Source of the DNA: an uncultured Bacteroidales bacterium
GTDB taxonomy: Bacteria; Bacteroidota; Bacteroidia; Bacteroidales; P3
Direction of reading: 5' to 3'
Assembly (NCBI GenBank): GCA_937901525.1
Contig: CALDHX010000050.1
Span: 1-44,050, forward strand
Length of the DNA stretch: 44,050 nucleotides
The notes under the pieces were generated by a model. The model saw only the letters and a program-made list of their open reading frames with translations, was not told the DNA's origin and did not search any database. This document shows, piece by piece, positions 24,539-32,418 of this stretch. A program made the position numbers and the translations under genes. How positions within the stretch are numbered: position 1 is the stretch's first letter; each line of letters opens with the position of its first letter.

Positions 24539-25732
24539 ATGAAGAAAAGAATTTTATTTTTGGCATTATTAGCCATAACATTTGGAGCGTCTGCCCAAAC
24601 AATGAAAGTACAAAGTGCATACGCCGATTGGCAAAACAATCGTTTACGTAACGCTATGACTAATATTGAAGAGGCTTGTGCTCATGAAAAAACAAGTTTA
24701 GAAGCAAAAACTTGGTATTATGCAGGAGCAATTTATGCAAGAGTGGTAGAAATTTCACAATCTGATAATAAAGATGATCAGAAAATAATGAAAAAACAAA
24801 AAATAACAGAACCTATCACAGAAATTGCAGAAAAATCTCAAAAAGCTTTATTAAAAGCAATAGAAATTGAAAAGAAAAACGGAACAAACGAATTTATTTC
24901 ATTATGTAATGGAACATTAAACGTAGTTGCAAGTTTCTTCTCAAACGAAACAGTTAATGCTTTCAATGCAGAAAAATATGAAGATGCAATAAAATATGCA
25001 GAAAAAGCAATTGAATCTGCAAAAGTAGCTAACTTTAAAGAAGCTGTAGAACAATCAAAATACGTTATGGCTCTTTCATACGAAGTTTTGAAAAACGCAG
25101 ACAAAGCAAACGAACTTTATAGAGAGTTAATAAAAGAAAATACTAAGAAACCAGATGTTTACATCAAAATATTCGCAGCAAATCAAGCAGCAAAACAAAC
25201 AGATAAAGCTATAAACGTATTGAAAAGAGGTGTAAAAAACCTTCCTGAAAACGCACAATTAAAAGCTTTATTAGGAAGCACATACTTACAAGCAGGACAA
25301 AAAGAAGAAGCTGAAAAAATAATTCAATCACTATTAGCATTAGGAGAGAAAAAAGAAGTATTCAACTATGTAGGCGATATTTATCGTGATGCAAGCGATA
25401 TAGCAAAAGCAGAAGAATACTATAATAAATCATTAGCCCTTGAACCTGCACAATCAGAAGCATATTTTGGATTAGCATCAACTTATTTCAACAAAGGAAT
25501 CGATGTATTAAAAGAAGCAGATAAAGTTCCGTTAGATGATATGACAGGTGCATACGATAAATTGAAAAACGAATCATTTGATTATTTCAGAAAAGCAATT
25601 CCTAATTATAGAAAAGTTTTAGAAACAAAACCAAAAGATTTCCAAACTCTAAAAGCTTTAAGAAACATATATTCATTATTGAATATGAAAGCAGAATTCC
25701 AAGAAATTGATGCTTTATTAAAACAACAATAA
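24539..25732 (+). CDS. Secreted tetratricopeptide-repeat protein
   Basis: The 397-residue protein has a signal peptide (MKKRILFLALLAITFGASAQ) and then an all-helical region rich in TPR-like pairs, such as NAEKYEDAIKYAEKAIESAK and DASDIAKAEEYYNKSLALEP. TPR proteins mediate protein-protein contacts; this one should act in the periplasm. It begins 15 bases after gyrA, so it is probably co-transcribed, and a terminator follows at 25760-25792. A secreted TPR gene behind gyrA is, to my knowledge, common in Bacteroidales. The partner is unknown. Confidence 0.82.
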   Translation: MKKRILFLALLAITFGASAQTMKVQSAYADWQNNRLRNAMTNIEEACAHEKTSLEAKTWYYAGAIYARVVEISQSDNKDDQKIMKKQKITEPITEIAEKSQKALLKAIEIEKKNGTNEFISLCNGTLNVVASFFSNETVNAFNAEKYEDAIKYAEKAIESAKVANFKEAVEQSKYVMALSYEVLKNADKANELYRELIKENTKKPDVYIKIFAANQAAKQTDKAINVLKRGVKNLPENAQLKALLGSTYLQAGQKEEAEKIIQSLLALGEKKEVFNYVGDIYRDASDIAKAEEYYNKSLALEPAQSEAYFGLASTYFNKGIDVLKEADKVPLDDMTGAYDKLKNESFDYFRKAIPNYRKVLETKPKDFQTLKALRNIYSLLNMKAEFQEIDALLKQQ

Positions 25733-25759
25733 TTTAAATATTAATTATTATAAATCAAG

Positions 25760-25792
25760 AAAAAAGACTATCCAAATCGGGTAGTCTTTTTT
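25760..25792 (+). terminator. Rho-independent terminator after the TPR gene
   Basis: AAAAAAGACTATCC (60-73 within 257xx) pairs with GGGTAGTCTTTTTT (79-92), with one G-T pair and a 5-base loop, and ends in a T run. It is placed 28 bases after the TPR stop. Confidence 0.85.
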
Positions 25793-25858
25793 GTTTTACT
25801 TCACTTTTCTACTTTACATAATTTAAATTATATTCCAAAAACAATACATTAAAAAAAT

Positions 25859-25940
25859 AAAGCTAAGAAAACCTAAAATTTTTCTTAGCTTTTTTATTTT
25901 TTTTCTTTGATTTTTTTTTAAATTTCTTTGATTTTTTTTC
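25859..25940. repeat. 21-bp-period T-rich array plus hairpin between convergent genes
   Basis: CTTAG/CTTTG cores begin with C at 25884, 25905 and 25926, exactly 21 bp apart. The first is also the right arm of a perfect 13-bp inverted repeat, AAAGCTAAGAAAA (25859-25871) against 25880-25892, which may act as the terminator for trmD on the minus strand. This is the only one of the five arrays that lies at gene 3' ends rather than upstream of a gene. Confidence 0.75.
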
Positions 25941-25942
25941 TA

Positions 25943-26623
25943 TTATTTATCGCTTAATAATTCAGGTCGGCGTTTGCGTGTTCTTTCTAAGGCTTGTTCA
26001 AATCGCCATTCATCAATTTTCTTATCATGTCCACTCAATAAAACCTCAGGTACTTGCCAACCTTTATAATTTGCAGGACGTGTGTAAACAGGTGGTGAAA
26101 CTAAATCTTGTTGAAAAGAATCTGTAAGTGCCGATGTTTCATCGTTTAACACACCTGGAAGAAGTCTAACAACGCTATCAGCAATTACAGCCGCAGCTAA
26201 TTCACCTCCACTTAAAACATAATCACCTATTGAAATTTCTCTTGTAATTAAATGTTCCCTTATGCGTTCATCAACACCTTTATAATGACCACAAAGAATG
26301 CAAAGATTATTTTTTATAGCTAATTCATTACTTAAACTTTGAGTTAGTCGTTCTCCGTCAGGTGCAGTATAAATTATTTCATCATAATTATGTTTTGACT
26401 TTAAAAAATTAAGACAATTATCCACCGGTTCTATCTGCATAACCATTCCTGCACCACCTCCGTATGGGTAATCATCAACATTATGATTTTTGTTTAAGGA
26501 ATAATCCCTAAGATTATGAATTTCAACCTCAAACAATCCTTTATCTTGAGCTCTTTTCAAAATGCTTTGAGAGAATATCTCCGTAAACATATCAGGGAAC
26601 AAAGTAATAATATCTATTCTCAT
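25943..26623 (-). CDS. trmD: tRNA (guanine-37-N1)-methyltransferase
   Basis: TrmD methylates G37 next to the anticodon and so prevents frameshifting. The 226-residue length is normal. Characteristic segments are the N-terminal MRIDIITLFPDMF, YPYGGGAGMVMQ, the knotted cofactor site LCGHYKGVDERI with SIGDYVLSGGELAAAV, and the C-terminal YTRPANYKGWQVPEVLLSG. It is a single-gene unit with a -7 box at 26642-26649 and with repeats and a hairpin at its 3' end. Confidence 0.97.
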   Translation of the reverse strand: MRIDIITLFPDMFTEIFSQSILKRAQDKGLFEVEIHNLRDYSLNKNHNVDDYPYGGGAGMVMQIEPVDNCLNFLKSKHNYDEIIYTAPDGERLTQSLSNELAIKNNLCILCGHYKGVDERIREHLITREISIGDYVLSGGELAAAVIADSVVRLLPGVLNDETSALTDSFQQDLVSPPVYTRPANYKGWQVPEVLLSGHDKKIDEWRFEQALERTRKRRPELLSDK

Positions 26624-26641
26624 TTTTCAGGTTTTTATTTA

Positions 26642-26649
26642 CAAAAATA
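26642..26649 (-). promoter_or_regulatory. Probable trmD -7 box
   Basis: On the minus strand TATTTTTG matches TAnnTTTG and lies about 19 bases before the trmD ATG. No TTTG is found at the proper distance upstream, so only the -7 element is supported. Confidence 0.45.
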
Positions 26650-26692
26650 GAAAAAAAAACTCTTTTCTATGCATTTTTCGTTGTTTTATTCG

Positions 26693-26700
26693 TATATTTG
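26693..26700 (+). promoter_or_regulatory. Probable -7 box for the 26726 gene
   Basis: TATATTTG matches TAnnTTTG; the -33 box is not recognisable. The predicted transcript start near 26707 lies downstream of an in-frame ATG at 26669, which argues that translation starts at 26726 or 26732 instead. Confidence 0.5.
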
Positions 26701-26725
26701 CCGTTTAAAACTAAATAAAATAAAT

Positions 26726-28153
26726 ATGTTTATGAGAAATAATTGTCGTTTCATTATCTTTGCATTGATAGCAATTTTATCTTTAAATCAAGGAGTTGCA
26801 CAAATCAGACAATACAAACATTTGCCAGATTTTGATTATGCTGATTACGACAAACACTTAAAATTTATGAGCACACCTTTTGCAATGGTTGGTCAAACAC
26901 TTTATTTGCAAGATGTGCCAGATTCTGCATTAAATAAATTCTTTTTCGTTGGCAACATTGCAATCCCGGAAGAAGGTGATGATACAGGAGTTAGGTATTA
27001 CAAACTTTCGAGAATGAGTCCAGAAAGAATACAATCACTTAAAGGAGAATGGTTTGTAGTTGCAGACTATATTGCAGATCAATTTGCATTTGCTAAAATA
27101 TTCAATGCAGATGAATATATGCGAGACTTTACTAAAATGCAATATCCTTTTATGAAATTGGTTATTGGCTCAACTGGTGATACTGTTTTTTACAATTATC
27201 AAAATTATTACAATCGTTATAATTTTCCTTTCACACCTATGAGTTATTATAACGAAAATAAAAATCAATATCCTGTAAGTAAATGGTCTCATGAGGACAT
27301 AAATCTTGTTGATTACGACACAAATAGCAATTATGCACACCTTCCTATGCGTTTAGTAGGATATAAAATCACACTTCCTGTTGTTACAGATGCTACACTT
27401 AAAAGATTGTTCAACGGTACAAAGCTTTACAACTACGATGACGATAGTCGTAAATATTCTTTCACCGATTACCCTATTGGAAAGGCAAAACTCTTAGCAG
27501 GAAAGACCTTTATTGTAGCAGATTGGTGTCATAGTGCAGAAAACCTTACCGATGTTTATTTAAAATTAGTACAAAAAGGTGGTCGCGATACGGTTTACTA
27601 CAAATATCCTACAATAAAAGAAAGAAATGAATTTGATTTTGTAAACGAGGCTTACTATAAAAAAATCAGAGCATACTATAAGGATAAAGATTTTGTGGTT
27701 CGTGGCGACAAATTCCCATTAACAGTAATAGATTTACGTTGGAAAAGACCTATAACCGTTAAACAAGGAGATGTATTCCATTGTTTAGACTTTGTAGTAA
27801 AAGATGGTAAATTTCAAATGTTAATGAGAAACGAAAAAGGAAGAAAATTCTATATGCCTGCCGACTTTAATTTAGGAGATAGATTGAGTTTTGACCTTTA
27901 TTTGGCAGATGGCAACAAAGTTTTAAAGTACAAAGACACATATCCAACATATCACAAAGCAATCCTTCAAAAAGAGTTGATAAAAGATATGACAATGGAT
28001 ATGGCATTCTTATCATGGGGAAAAGCAGATAGAGAAGTATTGAATAATTTTGACGGAAGCAACAGACATTGGTTCTACATGGGAAATATTTACATCATAT
28101 TTAGAAACAATAAGCTATTCCGAGTTGCGATGATTCCAGTAGAATTAAGATAA
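26726..28153 (+). CDS. Secreted protein of unknown function with internal duplication
   Basis: From 26726 the protein has 475 residues: a signal peptide (MRNNCRFIIFALIAILSLNQ, cut after GVAQ), then a Tyr-, Lys- and Asp-rich exported domain. I do not recognise a family. Two halves look related. LKGEWFVVADY followed later by GDTVFYNYQNYYNRYNF recurs as LAGKTFIVADW followed by RDTVYYKYPTIKERNEF, spaced by roughly 130-140 residues. The upstream ATG at 26669 is rejected because the -7 box lies downstream of it. The next gene begins 11 bases later, so it may head a long transcription unit. Confidence 0.72.
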   Translation: MFMRNNCRFIIFALIAILSLNQGVAQIRQYKHLPDFDYADYDKHLKFMSTPFAMVGQTLYLQDVPDSALNKFFFVGNIAIPEEGDDTGVRYYKLSRMSPERIQSLKGEWFVVADYIADQFAFAKIFNADEYMRDFTKMQYPFMKLVIGSTGDTVFYNYQNYYNRYNFPFTPMSYYNENKNQYPVSKWSHEDINLVDYDTNSNYAHLPMRLVGYKITLPVVTDATLKRLFNGTKLYNYDDDSRKYSFTDYPIGKAKLLAGKTFIVADWCHSAENLTDVYLKLVQKGGRDTVYYKYPTIKERNEFDFVNEAYYKKIRAYYKDKDFVVRGDKFPLTVIDLRWKRPITVKQGDVFHCLDFVVKDGKFQMLMRNEKGRKFYMPADFNLGDRLSFDLYLADGNKVLKYKDTYPTYHKAILQKELIKDMTMDMAFLSWGKADREVLNNFDGSNRHWFYMGNIYIIFRNNKLFRVAMIPVELR

Positions 28154-28164
28154 AACCCAAAACA

Positions 28165-29847
28165 ATGGCTTATTCTGACGAAGATGAAGATATAATATAT
28201 TTAGTAAAAGATTTCTCTGATAAGATTAAAAACAGAGAATCTTTTATCTTTTATGATTCAGATGAATGGTTAGACATAATAGACTACTTTTTTCTTGAAG
28301 AAAACAATGAATACCTTCTTGAAAAAGCCATTGAACTATCATTGAAACAACACCCAACAAACGAAAACTTAATTATTAGAAAGGCAGATTTTATTTCGGA
28401 AAACGATTACAAAGAAGCCCTACTCTACTTAATTAAGTCAAAAAAACTTTTCAACTCCTACCCTTCTATAATCCTTTTAACATATCAAGGAGCTAAGATA
28501 TTATCAAGAGAAGGAAAATACAAAAATGCCTTAGATGCGACATTAGATTGTTTAAAGTATCAATGTAATGAATACATATTAACATTAGCAGCTTATTTGT
28601 ATTTGAAATTAGACGAATATGACACTGCAAGAAAATATTTAATAAAAGCATTTGAATATTGTTATAATAAATACAAAAATAGCAAAGACGAAGAAGTCAG
28701 AAGTTATGGAGCAAACGATTATATGTATTCTTCAACAATTATTCCCGATGATTTACTTTACTCTTGCTCTGAGTTGTGCAAAGAAGATGCTAAATATAAA
28801 GACATATTCTATCCAATAGTAGAAAAATTTGTAGAATACGATCCTCAAAACACTTATTATTGGGAAATGCTTGCAGAGTTTTACGAAAGATGTAACGAAC
28901 CGGAAAAAGCATTGAAGGCTTGTGATTATTCTCTTTGCAATTCTGTTGATGTAGATATGTTAAAAAGAAAATATCTCAACTATATCGCTTGCGGAGAAAA
29001 AAAAGAAAGAACTTCTATATTAGAAAAAATTATAGTCTTATTAGAAAAAGAATTAGACAAAAAGGATTTACCAACAGGGTATCAAAAAGACACTCTTCTT
29101 TCTCTTGCCACAACTTACAAAGAGATGATAAACGTTTGCATAGAAGAGCAAAAATTTCAAGAATGTATTGATATTTGTCATCTAATAATTGAAAAAGGCA
29201 ACACAATACCTTTATTTCACAAAGGAATTTCTTTCACAAAATCATATATATATTACATATTATCGCGTCTTTACCTAAACTTGAACAACTATCATTTAGC
29301 AAAGGCTAATGGAATGCAAGCTATTTTGAATGATTCGCACACCTATAACGCAAAAATACAATATGCTGAATTGATTTATATGATAGGAGAAATAGAAAAT
29401 GCGACTAACTTATATCAAAACACATACGAAGAATTACAAGAATTGATTGTAAGTAAAAAATCTAATAATCAAAACGACAAATACGAATTAGAAGAACTAT
29501 ATACTCAACTAACATTTCTTTTAACCTCGTGGGCAAAACAACTTTTCGCACACAATCAACTCCAAAATGCCTTTGACTTATTAAGAAGTTTAATTGCAGA
29601 ATTATTTAAAATAGACTTTATGGAAGATAACATTATTTCTGTAATTCTAACACAAGCAGAAATAGTATATCTCTCAAATTCAAAGACAAAAGACTTAGAA
29701 GATATGATAAAAGGTGCAATAATACTATACGGAGACCCTATTATAGACGCTTTAAGCGAATCACCTTACATTCAAAACAACAAAGAATTAATTTTAAACT
29801 TTATAAATTTAATACAAAAACACAAAAAAGATGAAGAATTACTTTAA
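28165..29847 (+). CDS. Tetratricopeptide-repeat protein (cytoplasmic)
   Basis: The 560-residue protein has no signal peptide and an acidic N-terminus (MAYSDEDEDIIYLVKDFSDK). Helical repeats of TPR type run through most of its length, for example GKYKNALDATLDCLKYQ, DEYDTARKYLIKAFEYC and NEPEKALKACDYSLCN. Function and partner are unknown. It starts 11 bases after the preceding secreted protein, and its last six codons overlap the start of the dedA-like gene (17 bases). The group is thus tightly packed and probably translated from one mRNA. Confidence 0.8.
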   Translation: MAYSDEDEDIIYLVKDFSDKIKNRESFIFYDSDEWLDIIDYFFLEENNEYLLEKAIELSLKQHPTNENLIIRKADFISENDYKEALLYLIKSKKLFNSYPSIILLTYQGAKILSREGKYKNALDATLDCLKYQCNEYILTLAAYLYLKLDEYDTARKYLIKAFEYCYNKYKNSKDEEVRSYGANDYMYSSTIIPDDLLYSCSELCKEDAKYKDIFYPIVEKFVEYDPQNTYYWEMLAEFYERCNEPEKALKACDYSLCNSVDVDMLKRKYLNYIACGEKKERTSILEKIIVLLEKELDKKDLPTGYQKDTLLSLATTYKEMINVCIEEQKFQECIDICHLIIEKGNTIPLFHKGISFTKSYIYYILSRLYLNLNNYHLAKANGMQAILNDSHTYNAKIQYAELIYMIGEIENATNLYQNTYEELQELIVSKKSNNQNDKYELEELYTQLTFLLTSWAKQLFAHNQLQNAFDLLRSLIAELFKIDFMEDNIISVILTQAEIVYLSNSKTKDLEDMIKGAIILYGDPIIDALSESPYIQNNKELILNFINLIQKHKKDEELL

Positions 29848-30565
29848 ATCAATTGTTATATGTTTGTTATTTGCAGCAATAAGCCTTACAACTTATGCTC
29901 AAACAACAACTCCTACAACAAACACAGAAGATAAAAACATTATTGAGCAAGTTACTTCATGGTATATGGATAATATGAATTACGGAACGGTTACTTTGCT
30001 TATGACAATAGAGAGTAGTTTTATTCCTTTCCCATCAGAAGTTGTTGTTCCGCCTGCTGCCTACAAGGCATTAGAGGAAAATAGCAATATGAACATAGTT
30101 TTAGTTGTTGTTTTTGCAACCTTAGGAGCTATAATCGGAGCTTTGATTAATTATTACTTAGCATTTTGGCTTGGACGTCCAATAATTTATAAATTTGTTG
30201 AGACTCGTTTTGGAAAAATGTGTCTTTTAAGTAAAGAAAAGGTAGAAAAAGCCGAACAATACTTCGATAAACACGGAAAAAGCTCTACTTTCATTGGTCG
30301 TTTAGTACCTGGCATTCGTCAATTAATATCTATTCCTGCCGGATTAGCTAAAATGAATCTTATTAGCTTTATTTCTTTCACTGCCTTAGGTGCTTTTATT
30401 TGGAATATCTTGTTAGCTGTCTTAGGATACATAGGACACGGCAATAAAGAATTGATTGATCAATATAGTCATGAGCTTTCTTTCATATTACTCGGCTTAG
30501 GCGTTTTATTTGTAATATACTTAATCTATAAAGGCGTATCAAAAAAGAAACCTTCAAAACAATAA
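29831..30565 (+). CDS. DedA family membrane protein
   Basis: The 244-residue member of the DedA/SNARE-associated family has the family pattern ESSFIPFPSEVVVPPAAY and GRLVPGIRQLISIPAGLAKM, with several membrane helices. Some DedA proteins flip undecaprenyl phosphate or phosphatidylethanolamine; others are uncharacterised. The N-terminus (MKNYFKSIVICLLFAAISLT, then TYAQ) looks like a cleavable signal, which is unusual. The end reads TCA AAA AAG AAA: the heptamer A AAA AAG (30541-30547) lies in frame. A -1 slip there would carry ribosomes into aroE without an intervening stop. Confidence 0.88.
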   Translation: MKNYFKSIVICLLFAAISLTTYAQTTTPTTNTEDKNIIEQVTSWYMDNMNYGTVTLLMTIESSFIPFPSEVVVPPAAYKALEENSNMNIVLVVVFATLGAIIGALINYYLAFWLGRPIIYKFVETRFGKMCLLSKEKVEKAEQYFDKHGKSSTFIGRLVPGIRQLISIPAGLAKMNLISFISFTALGAFIWNILLAVLGYIGHGNKELIDQYSHELSFILLGLGVLFVIYLIYKGVSKKKPSKQ

Positions 30566-31302
30566 GTTACGGACTTATAGGTTTTCCTCTATCCCACTCT
30601 TATTCCAAAAAGCATTTTGATGAAAAATTTGCACATTTGGAAGAAAGTTATGATTTTCATCTTTATGAAATAAAACAAATAGAAAATGTTGTAGATTTAA
30701 TTCATAAAAATGAAAGTCTAAGTGGCTTTTGTGTTACAATGCCCTATAAAGAACAAATATTAAACTATATAAACACACTTTCAGAAACAGCAAAAGCTTG
30801 TGGAAATGTTAATTGTGTAAAAATAATTCGAGGGCAGAATAAAATAGAACTTCAAGGTTACAATACCGATGCCTTTGGTTTTGAACATAGTCTTTTAAAT
30901 CAACTTGATATTCAAAAAATAAAACAAGCATATATATTAGGAAGCGGTGGAGTTTCTAAGACAATTTCTTTTGTTTTGAGCAAACACAATATAAAACACA
31001 AGATTGTAAGTCGCAATCCAAAGGGTTTTCAAATCTCTTATCAAGAAATGAATCAAGAGTTTGAAAATAATGCACTATTTATTAATGCTACACCTATTGG
31101 AATGCATGATATGAAAAATCAAACTCCCGATATTGATTTCAAAAAACTAAACTCCACACATCAAATTTTTGACTTAATATACAACCCCTCACCTACTTTA
31201 CTTATGCGTTTAGCAAAAGAAAAAGGAGTAAACGCAATTGACGGAAGCAAAATGTTGTTTTATCAAGCAGAAAGAGCATGGGAAATATGGCAATCAAAAT
31301 AA
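30562..31302 (+). CDS. aroE: Shikimate dehydrogenase, non-standard start (ATA) or frameshift product
   Basis: AroE reduces 3-dehydroshikimate with NADPH. All motifs are present: GLIGFPLSHSYSKKHF for shikimate binding, TMPYKE with the catalytic Lys, GYNTDAFGF, the dinucleotide fold LGSGGVSK, NATPIGM, FDLIYNPSPT and GSKMLFYQAERAWEIW. The first in-frame TTG (30637) would delete the SHSYSKKHF segment. Upstream of it, back to a stop at 30529, the frame has no ATG, GTG or TTG. Starting at ATA 30562, which overlaps the dedA stop as ATAA, gives 246 residues beginning (M)SYGLIGFPLSH. The gene otherwise looks functional. Confidence 0.85.
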   Translation: MSYGLIGFPLSHSYSKKHFDEKFAHLEESYDFHLYEIKQIENVVDLIHKNESLSGFCVTMPYKEQILNYINTLSETAKACGNVNCVKIIRGQNKIELQGYNTDAFGFEHSLLNQLDIQKIKQAYILGSGGVSKTISFVLSKHNIKHKIVSRNPKGFQISYQEMNQEFENNALFINATPIGMHDMKNQTPDIDFKKLNSTHQIFDLIYNPSPTLLMRLAKEKGVNAIDGSKMLFYQAERAWEIWQSK

Positions 31303-31943
31303 TTATAATCACCTTTCTTCTAATAATTAGCTATAACAAAAAATTTGGAAGGGCAATTGGCAACATAAACACATTTTTTCACGAGTCCTTTCATGCTCTC
31401 TCCTCCTTAATCTTAGGAAACAAAGTAAAAGAAATAGAATTTGACACATCAACCTCAGGAAGTTGCACAAGCATAAGCAAAAGCAAATTAAGAACAGTGT
31501 TATGTTCACTTGCAGGCTACATAGGCTGTGCTTTACTCTCTCTTTTATTTATTTTTAGCATAAAAGTTAATCAATCTCACCTTACAATAGCTATTATTTC
31601 TGTTTTTTCATTTTTTATGCTGTTGTTATATATGAGAAAAACCTATCCATTGGTGTGGACAACAATTTTTGCCTGCATAAACCTTTTGATTTTTCTACTT
31701 CCTACTCCTATTACAATAGAAAAACTAATATTATTTGTTTATTCTACAATCATTTTAATAGAAAATACAAAATCTTGTTTGACAATTCTTTATCTATCAT
31801 TTTTTAAAGCAAAACAAAGTGGAGATTGCTCAATACTTGCCAAAGTAACTAAAATACCTACCTTTATTTGGGGATTGATTTTCAATGCAATCAATACCTA
31901 CGTTGTTTATAAATATTTCCTTATCATTTTTCTTGAAAAATAA
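31278..31943 (+). CDS. M50B-like membrane metalloprotease
   Basis: The 221-residue membrane protein has a zinc-protease HExxH motif in FFHESFHALSS (about residue 34), followed by GNKVKEIEFDTSTSGSCTS. It also has a GYIGCALLSLLF helix and, near the end, CSILAKVTKIPTFIWGLIF, a layout like the Peptidase_M50B family. Those enzymes are intramembrane proteases, but the substrate is unknown and activity has not been shown for most. The frame overlaps the aroE 3' end by 25 bases; an alternative ATG is at 31287. Confidence 0.68.
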   Translation: MGNMAIKIIIITFLLIISYNKKFGRAIGNINTFFHESFHALSSLILGNKVKEIEFDTSTSGSCTSISKSKLRTVLCSLAGYIGCALLSLLFIFSIKVNQSHLTIAIISVFSFFMLLLYMRKTYPLVWTTIFACINLLIFLLPTPITIEKLILFVYSTIILIENTKSCLTILYLSFFKAKQSGDCSILAKVTKIPTFIWGLIFNAINTYVVYKYFLIIFLEK

Positions 31944-32022
31944 ATCTAAGAGTTTGAAAATTATTTCAAAGAAAAAAATAAAAAAAGTAAAGAAAAAAAA
32001 TAATAAAACAAAGAATAAATTT
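31944..32022. repeat. 21-bp-period A-rich array upstream of panD (4 cores)
   Basis: CTAAG, CAAAG, TAAAG and CAAAG cores have their G at 31950, 31971, 31992 and 32013, three spacings of exactly 21 bp. They sit between the M50-like gene and the panD -7 box. The order and sequence resemble the array upstream of clpC read on the opposite strand. Confidence 0.8.
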
Positions 32023-32037
32023 TTCAATATAAATTCA

Positions 32038-32045
32038 TAACTTTG
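32038..32045 (+). promoter_or_regulatory. Probable panD -7 box
   Basis: TAACTTTG matches TAnnTTTG 24 bases before the panD ATG. There is no TTTG at the -33 position; the A-rich 21-bp array lies upstream and could act like an upstream element. Confidence 0.5.
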
Positions 32046-32069
32046 CAGGCCTAAAAAAACAAAAAAACA

Positions 32070-32414
32070 ATGCAAATAGAAGTTGTAAAATCAAAAATAC
32101 ATAGAGCGATAGTTACACAGGCAGACTTGAATTACATTGGTTCAATCACTATTGACGAAGACTTAATGGATGCCGCTAACATTATTGAAAACGAAAGAGT
32201 GCATATTTATAACATAAACAATGGTGAACGTTTTGAAACCTATGTTATAAAAGGAGAAAGAGGCTCAGGTACACTTTGTCTTAATGGAGCAGCAGCACGC
32301 TTGGTTCAAAAAGGAGATTTAGTAATCATTGTGTCATACGCAACTATGGACTTTGAAGAAGCAAAGAATTGGAAACCAACAGTAATATTCCCACAAAATA
32401 ATAAAGTAGTTTAG
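32070..32414 (+). CDS. panD: Aspartate 1-decarboxylase
   Basis: PanD makes beta-alanine for pantothenate synthesis. The 114-residue precursor has the self-cleavage site NYIGSIT, where Gly24-Ser25 is cut and Ser25 becomes the pyruvoyl cofactor. Also visible are KSKIHRAIVTQADLNY, ERVHIYN and GSGTLCLNGAAARL. Length and spacing of the cleavage site are normal. It is followed five bases later by the YbhN-type gene, a neighbour pair also seen in other Bacteroidota. Confidence 0.97.
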   Translation: MQIEVVKSKIHRAIVTQADLNYIGSITIDEDLMDAANIIENERVHIYNINNGERFETYVIKGERGSGTLCLNGAAARLVQKGDLVIIVSYATMDFEEAKNWKPTVIFPQNNKVV

Positions 32415-32418
32415 AGTC

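Noticed and set aside
26669..26725. Upstream ATG extending the secreted protein by 19 residues
   Set aside because: The -7 box lies downstream of this codon and the signal peptide starts properly at 26726 or 26732.
30637..31302. AroE starting at TTG 30637
   Set aside because: That would remove the conserved SHSYSKKHF substrate-binding segment, which is intact and in frame upstream.
10031..32022. The 21-bp arrays as CRISPR
   Set aside because: CRISPR repeats are longer with unique spacers of about 30 bp. These units are only cores in A/T runs, without unique spacers and without cas genes nearby.
31944..32069. A small gene or RNA before panD
   Set aside because: No open frame with a start or compact structured RNA is visible; the stretch is filled by the 21-bp array and the panD promoter.
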